NCBI GenBank assembly: GCA_041672465.1
Contig: JBAYZO010000005.1
Span: forward strand, 1 to 64,000
Direction: 5' to 3'
DNA from: UBA1206 sp041672465
GTDB taxonomy: Bacteria > Bacillota > Clostridia > Oscillospirales > CAG-382
Length of the DNA: 64,000 bases
Shown here: positions 58,335 to 64,000 of the stretch, piece after piece
Layout of the letters: each line of letters starts with the position of its first letter
Numbering within the stretch: the stretch's first letter is position 1
Notes under the pieces: generated by a model
Told to the model about the DNA's origin: nothing
Database searches by the model: none
Seen by the model: the letters and a program-made list of their open reading frames with translations, nothing else
Position numbers and translations under genes: made by a program

Positions 58335-58808
58335 ATGAGCGCTAAAAAGTTCAATTTGTTTGATTTACTTATAATAATCGCACTCGCGGGGGTAATAATA
58401 GGCATGGCGTTCCGCGCGCAGATAAAAGACGCGCTGTTTTCCGGGGACAGGGTTCAGATAAAAGCTGTCCTTGAAGTAGAAAGTATGTCAAACGACGCTG
58501 CCGCGCTTATAGACGAGGGCGTGAATCTGTATGTCTTTAAAAGCGGAAACCTTTTCGGAGAAGTGATATCCGCCGAATACACCCCGGTTTTTGAGACGGT
58601 ATTTGTCGGCGACCGTGAAATCGAGGCGACAAGCGAATTTTATTCCTCGGCCGTTATTGTTATTTCCATAGACGGGTATACTAAGGACGGAACGTTTTAT
58701 ACTAAAAACAACGATATGCTGCTTGTAAAGTCGGTTTTCAGCCTTATTACCGACGAAACCTTTTTTACCTGCAAAATTAAAAGCCTTGAACCCATGAAAA
58801 ACCCCTAA
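58335..58808 (+). CDS. DUF4330 membrane-anchored protein, second copy
   Basis: 157 residues. FNLFDLLIIIALAGVIIGMAFR (about 5-26) is the membrane anchor, aligned with that of the first copy (LNLLDMAILI). The outer domain has ALIDEGVNLYVFKSGNLFGEVISAEYTPVFE like the first and a longer C-terminal beta part. The two probably arose by tandem duplication and may form a heteromer with the upstream polytopic protein. Function unknown. Confidence 0.78.
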   Translation: MSAKKFNLFDLLIIIALAGVIIGMAFRAQIKDALFSGDRVQIKAVLEVESMSNDAAALIDEGVNLYVFKSGNLFGEVISAEYTPVFETVFVGDREIEATSEFYSSAVIVISIDGYTKDGTFYTKNNDMLLVKSVFSLITDETFFTCKIKSLEPMKNP

Positions 58809-58881
58809 AACCCGCAAAATGATTGATTATATTGCACAAAGTAATCAATTGTTTTTCGTAATTTTTATCAAATAAACGCTA

Positions 58882-58910
58882 TTGATTTATTATCCCCGTT
58901 TTGTTATAAT
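58882..58910 (+). promoter_or_regulatory. SigmaA promoter of HPr-like gene
   Basis: TTGATT at 58882-58887 and perfect TATAAT at 58905-58910 with a 17-base spacer. Confidence 0.7.
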
Positions 58911-58974
58911 GATTTATAACACACTTGGCATACTTAACACACTTAGGGGATTTCGCTTGAAAAAGGAGTCTGAT

Positions 58975-59232
58975 ATGTTTACAAAAACAATTACCGTTCA
59001 AAACGCCGTGGGGCTGAGAGCCCGGCCGGCAACTTTCTTTATTCAGAAAGCAAACACTTACAAATCCTCTATTTGGATAGAAAACAGCGACCGGCGCGCA
59101 AACGCCAAAAGTCTTTTGGGCGTGCTCTCGCTGGGAATTAAAAAAGGCGACACCGTCACCATTATCGCCGAGGGCGAAGACGAAGAATCCACCGTCGAAG
59201 GTCTTGTGGATCTCATTTTAAGCATTGAATGA
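58975..59232 (+). CDS. HPr-family protein with Arg15 (Crh-like)
   Basis: 85 residues. The canonical HPr site GLHARPA is GLRARPA, so the phosphorelay His15 is Arg15. The regulatory Ser46 is kept in NAKSLLGVLSLGI. This is the Crh situation (Gln15, Ser46), where the protein acts in catabolite repression through HPr kinase and CcpA but not in PTS transport. The position numbers hold when the start is the ATG at 58975 with AAAAGGAG upstream. An open frame 31 codons longer at the N-terminus is rejected. Confidence 0.9.
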   Translation: MFTKTITVQNAVGLRARPATFFIQKANTYKSSIWIENSDRRANAKSLLGVLSLGIKKGDTVTIIAEGEDEESTVEGLVDLILSIE

Positions 59233-59308
59233 CCCTTTATTGTTATAACGCCGCCTTGGGCTCGCCGTTTGCTGTGAGTTCAGGGCTTTTTTCAAAGAGT
59301 TTGATTTC

Positions 59309-59323
59309 GCGGTTTACAACCGC
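59309..59323. repeat. Short GCGGTT hairpin related to composite element
   Basis: GCGGTT-tac-AACCGC between the HPr-like gene and uvrC is a shortened form of the middle palindrome of the composite elements. No ATTGAAAG palindrome accompanies it. Confidence 0.6.
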
Positions 59324-59350
59324 GGCCTTTATAAGAAGTAAAATTTAAAA

Positions 59351-61183
59351 ATGACAAAAGAAAGAGAAAAACTTTTAGAAAACGCGAAACTTCTCCCGCC
59401 CACCCCGGGGGTTTATATAATGCGCAACAAAGCGGGGGCTGTTATTTATGTCGGCAAATCCAAGGCGCTCCAGCACCGAGTTTCAAGCTATTTCGCCTCT
59501 TACTCAAAGCACGGGGTGAAGACCCAACACATGGTGGACGCGGCGTATTCATTTGAGGTTTACCACACAAAAACCGAACTTGAGGCGCTTTTGCTGGAAA
59601 ACCAGTTTATCAAGCAATATATGCCGAAATATAACATTAAGCTGAAGGATTCCAGCGGCTACCCGTATATTGAGCTTACAAACGGCGAATACCCCGCGTT
59701 TAGCGTGGTGTACGACAGAAAAAGAAAAGCCCGGGACGCCAAATATTTCGGCCCGTTCAGCTCGGCCGGCGCGGCGCACTCAATCCTTTCCGCCGCCAGA
59801 AAAGCCTTTAAGCTCCCCTCCTGCAAAAAGGTTTTCCCGCGGGATATCGGCAGGGGGCGACCCTGCCTTAACTACCATATCAAGCAGTGCGCGGGGCTTT
59901 GCGTTAAAGATAAAGTTTCAAACGAGGAATATTTATCGCTCGTCGAGGACGCCTCCCACTTTTTAAAGGGCGACTACGCGTTCCTTATTAAAACTCTTGA
60001 ACGAAAAATGGAAGCCTTTGCCGAAAACCTTGAGTTTGAGAGAGCGGCCAAAATAAGGGATACGATTGCCAACGTCAAAAAAATCAACGACCGCCAGCAC
60101 ATAGTGGCTTCCCCCGACTTTAACGCCGATGTCATAGGCATATTTTCCGATGAGTTGGGCTCTGCGGTAAATATCTTTTTTGTCCGTAACGGCGCTGTCG
60201 CCGACAGAGAGTGTTTGTTTTTCGGGAGCGATGAGCTTATCGACTCGGAATCCATCACTTCCCTGCTGTTTAGGTTTTACGCTCTCCGCGGCTGCTTTCC
60301 GCCGAAAAATATCTTAATCGGCTTTGACCTAACGCCGGACGACAAAGAACTAATTTCAACCAAGCTTTCGGAGGACAGGACAAGCGTAAGCCGCCCGAGG
60401 AGGGGGGAGAAAAAACGTCTCCTTGACCTCGCCGAGGAAAACGCCAAAGAGCTTTGTCTCCACAAAAGAGAGGCCGAAACAAAAGCCACGGCGTTTTTAG
60501 CGAACCTCGCCGGCTTTTTAGGCCTTGAGGTGCTCCCCGAACGCATCGAGGGCTACGACATCTCCAACCACGGCGACGAGCACATAGTGTGCGGGATGGC
60601 GGTCTGGGAAAAAACCCGCTTTGTAAAAAACAAATACCGCTCTTTTACCATGAGGACGCTTGACTTCCGCGACGACTACGCCTCAATGCGGGAGGCGGTC
60701 TCAAGGCGGATCACCCACACCGTCGGCGAATGGGAACACCCCGACCTTATCCTCCTTGACGGCGGGGTGGGTCATGTGAGGGTGATAAAAGAGCTGCTTG
60801 ACGAAAAAGGCATAAATATCCCTGTTTTCGGCATGATAAAAGACGAACACCACAAAACGCGAACCCTTACCGACGGTCAAAACGAAATAAGCCTGCTCAA
60901 GCGGCAGGATATGTTTAACTTTTTTTATAAATTCCAAGAGGAATGCCACGCCGCCGCCTTTAAACAAATGGACAGAAAGCGCAGGAAAAACCTGATTTCC
61001 TCCTCCCTTACCGAAATAGCCGGGGTCGGCGAAAAAACCGCCGAAAAACTGCTTAAGCATTTCAGCGGGCTTGCCGCCATAAAAGCCGCGAGCGAGGACG
61101 AGCTTACGGCGGTGGGCGGGCTAAGCCGCCAAACGGCGCAAAACATAGTACGCCATTTCGCCAAAAACCAAAACCCGCGCTAA
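59351..61183 (+). CDS. uvrC: Excinuclease ABC subunit C
   Basis: 610 residues. N-terminal GIY-YIG nuclease: TPGVYIMRNKAGAVIYVGKSKAL. The UVR domain at about 200-235 has FAENLEFERAAKIRDTIAN. The RNase H-like C-terminal nuclease shows GYDISNHGDEHIVCGMAV and LILLDGGVGHVRV, and the end is a helix-hairpin-helix pair. UvrC makes both incisions in nucleotide excision repair. Length and motifs are normal. Confidence 0.96.
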   Translation: MTKEREKLLENAKLLPPTPGVYIMRNKAGAVIYVGKSKALQHRVSSYFASYSKHGVKTQHMVDAAYSFEVYHTKTELEALLLENQFIKQYMPKYNIKLKDSSGYPYIELTNGEYPAFSVVYDRKRKARDAKYFGPFSSAGAAHSILSAARKAFKLPSCKKVFPRDIGRGRPCLNYHIKQCAGLCVKDKVSNEEYLSLVEDASHFLKGDYAFLIKTLERKMEAFAENLEFERAAKIRDTIANVKKINDRQHIVASPDFNADVIGIFSDELGSAVNIFFVRNGAVADRECLFFGSDELIDSESITSLLFRFYALRGCFPPKNILIGFDLTPDDKELISTKLSEDRTSVSRPRRGEKKRLLDLAEENAKELCLHKREAETKATAFLANLAGFLGLEVLPERIEGYDISNHGDEHIVCGMAVWEKTRFVKNKYRSFTMRTLDFRDDYASMREAVSRRITHTVGEWEHPDLILLDGGVGHVRVIKELLDEKGINIPVFGMIKDEHHKTRTLTDGQNEISLLKRQDMFNFFYKFQEECHAAAFKQMDRKRRKNLISSSLTEIAGVGEKTAEKLLKHFSGLAAIKAASEDELTAVGGLSRQTAQNIVRHFAKNQNPR

Positions 61184-61255
61184 GGGGAAAATTAATAAAA
61201 CCAAAGCGCCGCTTAAGTTTTTTAATTATCATCCATTAAAAACGAGGTTAACATA

Positions 61256-61795
61256 ATGCGAATAATTACCGGTTTCGCGCGGGGAACAAAGCTTTTGACC
61301 CCCGAGGGCGAGGACACCCGCCCCACTTCCGAAAAGGTTAAAGAAGCGATTTTTTCTGCAATCCAGTTTGAGATCCCCGGAAGGTTAGTGCTTGATTTAT
61401 TTGCCGGCTCGGGGCAAATGGCGCTTGAGGCGCTGTCCCGCGGGGCGGAAAAGGCGACGATTGTCGACAACGCCAAGCGGCCGATAGAGCTGATTAAAGA
61501 AAACGCCAAAAAAACCCGGCTTATGGATAAATGCGTTATTGTAAATTCCGACTGGAAGGATTTTTTAAACCACGCGAAGCCGGGCTACAACCTTGTTTTC
61601 CTTGACCCGCCGTACAAAGCGGGGATTCTTGACGAGGCGCTCACAAAACTTGCGGAAAAAAATCTTCTCGGCGGCGACGCCATTGTAATTTGCGAGTCTG
61701 ACATTGAATCTCTGCCGAAAAAAGAGTTTTCCGCGGAAAAATCGAGAAAAAACTACCGCTACGGCAGGACATATGTCACGGTGATAAAGTTTTAA
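61256..61795 (+). CDS. rsmD: 16S rRNA (guanine966-N2)-methyltransferase
   Basis: 179 residues. MRIITGFARGTKLLTPEGEDTRPTSEKVKEAIFS is the RsmD start; SAM-binding LVLDLFAGSGQMALEALSRGA and catalytic LVFLDPPYKAG follow. It methylates G966 of 16S rRNA. rsmD-coaD is a widespread order; coaD follows by 26 bases. Confidence 0.95.
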   Translation: MRIITGFARGTKLLTPEGEDTRPTSEKVKEAIFSAIQFEIPGRLVLDLFAGSGQMALEALSRGAEKATIVDNAKRPIELIKENAKKTRLMDKCVIVNSDWKDFLNHAKPGYNLVFLDPPYKAGILDEALTKLAEKNLLGGDAIVICESDIESLPKKEFSAEKSRKNYRYGRTYVTVIKF

Positions 61796-61821
61796 TTTTA
61801 AACACAACGGGGGTGAAGTAT

Positions 61822-62304
61822 ATGACAGCCATTGTAACGGGTTCGTTTGACCCAATAACCATAGGTCATGAGGATATAATCAACCGCGCCTCAAAGCTTT
61901 TTGGTTTTGTAATCGTCGCCGTCGCCAATAATCCCGAAAAAACGGCGATGTTCTCGGCCGACGAGCGATTTGGGGCGGTTTCTGCCGCTTTTGAGGGGAG
62001 AGCCGACGTTAAAGTAATAAAATTTTCGGGGCTCGCGGCGAGCTTGGCGCGAAAAGAGGGCGGGGTAATTGTCCGCGGGGCGCGGGGAAGTTTTGACTTT
62101 GAATATGAGAAAACACTTTTTGAAATCAACCGCGAACTCTTTGGGGTTGACACCGTCGTACTCCCCTCAAAGACCGAGTACAGTTTTATATCCTCGGCGT
62201 TTGTGAGAGAGCTTATTTCCCACGGCCACCCATATGAAAAATATATCCCGGAAAGCGCCGCCGAGTATCTGAGCGAAGCCAAAAACGGCAAAAGGCGAAC
62301 TTAA
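61822..62304 (+). CDS. coaD: Phosphopantetheine adenylyltransferase
   Basis: 160 residues. The nucleotidyltransferase motif GSFDPITIGHEDII includes the TxGH-type histidine; ISSAFVRELISHG is the ISSTxxR-type block. It makes dephospho-CoA from ATP and 4'-phosphopantetheine. The ATG at 61822, six bases after GGGGGTG, is preferred to the GTG three codons upstream. The next gene starts one base after the stop. Confidence 0.96.
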   Translation: MTAIVTGSFDPITIGHEDIINRASKLFGFVIVAVANNPEKTAMFSADERFGAVSAAFEGRADVKVIKFSGLAASLARKEGGVIVRGARGSFDFEYEKTLFEINRELFGVDTVVLPSKTEYSFISSAFVRELISHGHPYEKYIPESAAEYLSEAKNGKRRT

Positions 62305-62305
62305 A

Positions 62306-63598
62306 ATGAAAAAACCTCTTATCATAACAAATACCTCCCACGCCGTAATACGGGAAAAGCTAAAAGGCCCGTTTGGCTTTAAGGGAAGGTACATAGACGA
62401 GCTGTGGCAGGTTTTGTCCCGCGTCTCCACCGAAAACCACACTTCGGTAACCCCCTCCACCCAAAGCGTGCTGTGGTCAGATTCGCGCGTGTTCGCGGAA
62501 CACACCCCCGACGAATCAAACGGTCTTATGTATAAAGTCACCCAAAGAGCGCTTGGGGAAATAACCGGAAAGACGCTTACCCGCCCCGATTTTTTGATTG
62601 ACGAGATACTCCCCGGCCTTTTGGAATACGCCGACTTTATTTGCGGCCGCAAGGTGAGCGAAACCTTTGTGCTCAACTCCCTTGTGGGGCTGGATATTTC
62701 GCTGTGGTCCCTCTTCGCCGAAGAAAACGGCGCGTGTTCCTTTGACGATATTATCCCCGACTCCGCGAAAAATGCGTTGTCGGCGAACAATCGCCGCCTC
62801 GCGCATATCCCGCTGATAAGCTATAACGTTGACGAAAAAGCGATAAAAAGCATACTTTCCTCCGGCAGCGGGCTGCTGAAAATAAAAATAGGCGCCACAG
62901 TCAATAACACATCGCGGGATACGGATATGAAAACCATGCTCGAATGGGATAAAAAGCGGGTTTTGGATATCCACCTGCTGTCGGACGGACACGAGACAAG
63001 CCTTACAAAAAGCGGCAGGGTGTGCTATTACCTTGACGCGAACGGAAGATATGACACCAAAGAGCGGCTTTGGGAACTCCTTGACTTTCTTGATAAAAAG
63101 GACATCCTTAAATATGTCGCGCTTATCGAAGAGCCTTTCCCCGAAGAAGACGGGAGCGACGTATCGGATTTCCCCGTTAACCTTGCCGCCGACGAATCCG
63201 CTCATTCGGTCGCCGACCTGCAAAACCGCTTGTCGCTCGGCTACCGCTGCGCCACGCTGAAACCTGTGGCGAAAACGCTGTCGATGTCGTTTAAAATGGC
63301 GGAAGCGGTGAGTAAGGCCGGGGGCGAATGCCTTTGCGCCGACCTCACGGTAAACCCCTTCCTCGCCTGCTGGAACAAGCTCTTCGCCTGCCGCCTTAAG
63401 CCGTTGGAACTTATGAACGCGGGCTGCGTGGAGGTCAACGGCAACCAAAACTATAAAAATTGGGAAGAACAAATAGCGCTCTTGCCAAAAGGGCTTGATT
63501 ACACCCGCGAGACAAACGGCTACTTTGATTGCGGCGGCGGGTTTTCACGGCATTCAAAGCTTCTTTTCGGCGAAAACGGCTATTTTAAATTTGTTTAA
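62306..63598 (+). CDS. Enolase-superfamily (mandelate racemase-like) enzyme
   Basis: 430 residues. The barrel shows the superfamily catalytic set: LKIKIG (K192, K194), metal ligands D244 (YYLDANGRY), E276 (LIEEPF) and acid E297 (AADESAH), plus K319/K323 (LKPVAKTLS). The N-terminal capping domain lies at about 1-150. It should abstract an alpha-proton from a carboxylate, such as in dipeptide epimerases or acid-sugar dehydratases. The substrate cannot be told. It lies one base after coaD and about 200 bases before a 2-hydroxyacid dehydrogenase gene. Confidence 0.8.
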   Translation: MKKPLIITNTSHAVIREKLKGPFGFKGRYIDELWQVLSRVSTENHTSVTPSTQSVLWSDSRVFAEHTPDESNGLMYKVTQRALGEITGKTLTRPDFLIDEILPGLLEYADFICGRKVSETFVLNSLVGLDISLWSLFAEENGACSFDDIIPDSAKNALSANNRRLAHIPLISYNVDEKAIKSILSSGSGLLKIKIGATVNNTSRDTDMKTMLEWDKKRVLDIHLLSDGHETSLTKSGRVCYYLDANGRYDTKERLWELLDFLDKKDILKYVALIEEPFPEEDGSDVSDFPVNLAADESAHSVADLQNRLSLGYRCATLKPVAKTLSMSFKMAEAVSKAGGECLCADLTVNPFLACWNKLFACRLKPLELMNAGCVEVNGNQNYKNWEEQIALLPKGLDYTRETNGYFDCGGGFSRHSKLLFGENGYFKFV

Positions 63599-63646
63599 CA
63601 AACTTTCGCGTATTTTGAGCCTTTTGTGTATAAAGACAAGTTTTAC

Positions 63647-63675
63647 TTGATTTTTCCCTCCGTTTGAGTTATATT
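63647..63675 (+). promoter_or_regulatory. SigmaA promoter of terminal dehydrogenase gene
   Basis: TTGATT at 63647-63652 and TATATT at 63670-63675, 17-base spacer. The 115-base leader contains a CCCGGC/GCCCGG-type hairpin near 63734-63750. Confidence 0.55.
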
Positions 63676-63793
63676 AATTATATAAAATATAAGCATATCC
63701 GCTTAAGCAAAAGCTTTAAAACAAAAATCCTCCCGGCGCGATGCCCGGAAGGCAAAAAATTTGCGTACTTATTAAAAGGAACGGTCATAAAAA

Positions 63794-64000
63794 GTGAAAA
63801 CAGCATTTTTAATGGGGGAAAAAACCCTTGATACGGTTTTTAACCAAAAGGCACTGGATTATTTTTATTCGCTGGGGGAGGTTTCTTTTAACACCGGCAG
63901 TCTCCCCACCGCAAAAGAAAACATAATATCCGCAATCAAAAACGCCGACATCGCCATAACAAGCTGGGGCAACACTTCTCTCGGCGGCGATATACTCTCC
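63794..64000 (+). CDS. 2-hydroxyacid dehydrogenase, N-terminal fragment (runs off window)
   Basis: 69 codons are visible from a GTG after AAAAGGA. The fragment reads MKTAFLMGEKTLDTVF and ends NADIAITSWGNTSLGGDIL, the substrate-binding N-domain of D-isomer-specific 2-hydroxyacid dehydrogenases. NAD-binding and catalytic residues lie beyond the edge. Following an enolase-superfamily enzyme, it may belong to sugar acid metabolism. Only the family is supported. Confidence 0.65.
   Translation, partial: MKTAFLMGEKTLDTVFNQKALDYFYSLGEVSFNTGSLPTAKENIISAIKNADIAITSWGNTSLGGDILS

Noticed and set aside
58882..58974. N-terminal extension of the HPr-like protein
   Set aside because: It would translate through the promoter and leader; AAAAGGAG lies before the ATG at 58975 and HPr numbering then fits exactly.
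62516..63472. Long open frame on the minus strand (318 codons)
   Set aside because: It is the shadow of the enolase-superfamily gene, which has intact catalytic motifs; the antisense product has no recognisable domain or ribosome site.
1..64000. Prophage, integrative element or IS
   Set aside because: No integrase, transposase, terminase or attachment repeats were seen; the tRNA-Val gene has no duplicated 3' end in the window.

Overview
The window reads as chromosome from an uncultured, strictly anaerobic, endospore-forming member of the Clostridia (Firmicutes), most likely near Oscillospirales or Christensenellales. Spore formation is shown by sigG and yunB. Low-GC Gram-positive ancestry is shown by the gdpP-rplI-dnaB, tilS-ftsH and ylxM-ffh-rpsP-khpA-rimM-trmD blocks, FabK-type fatty acid synthesis and strong AGGAGG-type ribosome sites. 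Anaerobic life is suggested by PduL, D-lactate dehydrogenase, the GGGtGRT/NifU-like pair, a DUF362 ferredoxin-like protein and an AmmeMemoRadiSam locus. I see no phage, IS element, transposase or CRISPR array.

Layout. 1-2.1 kb (minus): FASII cluster marR(fabT-like)-acpP-fabK-fabD, with a consensus promoter and candidate operators. 2.3-7.7 kb: DUF362 protein, PlsC-like acyltransferase plus eno, and ahcY. 7.7-9.1 kb (minus): a cobalamin riboswitch with terminator controlling a DUF4430 lipoprotein and an ECF S-component-like membrane protein, probably B12 uptake. 9.2-13 kb: orphan histidine kinase, sigG with a sigmaF/G-type promoter, two small unknowns, yunB. 13-27.7 kb (minus): a nearly gapless co-directional run trpS-parE-parC-gdpP-rplI-dnaB-tilS-ftsH-DHHW protein-SpoU methylase. 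27.9-31.4 kb (plus): pduL, NifU-like plus GGGtGRT pair, sugar isomerase-like protein. 31.4-39.9 kb: large DUF4434 lipoprotein, tRNA-Val, duplicated-domain lipoprotein, D-LDH, DUF4091 protein, with two repeat-rich intergenic regions. 40-46.2 kb (plus): DUF1538 membrane protein with a double PII-like regulator, GtrA, Memo-AMMECR1 fusion, its radical SAM partner (frameshifted), BMP-type lipoprotein. 46.2-49.8 kb (minus): ECF sigma, probable anti-sigma, lipoprotein serpin, and a membrane-anchored unknown. 49.9-64 kb (plus): a degenerate Clp ATPase, SRP/ribosome maturation block, polytopic membrane protein with two DUF4330 proteins, Crh-like HPr, uvrC, rsmD-coaD, an enolase-superfamily enzyme and a truncated hydroxyacid dehydrogenase.

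Four gene-free stretches exceed 300 bases. 1824-2343 holds the FASII promoter and operators plus the terminator of the DUF362 gene. 8627-9233 holds the riboswitch, its terminator and two promoters. 34658-35570 holds a promoter, two 190-bp hairpin-array repeats and tRNA-Val. 37685-38250 holds a 47-bp tandem repeat and several palindromes.

The most unusual items are: a Clp ATPase whose second AAA+ ring has lost the Walker B glutamate, the sensor-1 asparagine and the arginine finger; an HPr with Arg instead of His at position 15 but with Ser46 kept (Crh-like); a one-base lesion in the AmmeMemoRadiSam radical SAM gene; families of non-coding hairpin repeats in which copies differ by compensatory base changes; and a PII-like tandem fusion next to an internally duplicated DUF1538 membrane protein. 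Protein families were assigned by reading motifs; no database search was run.
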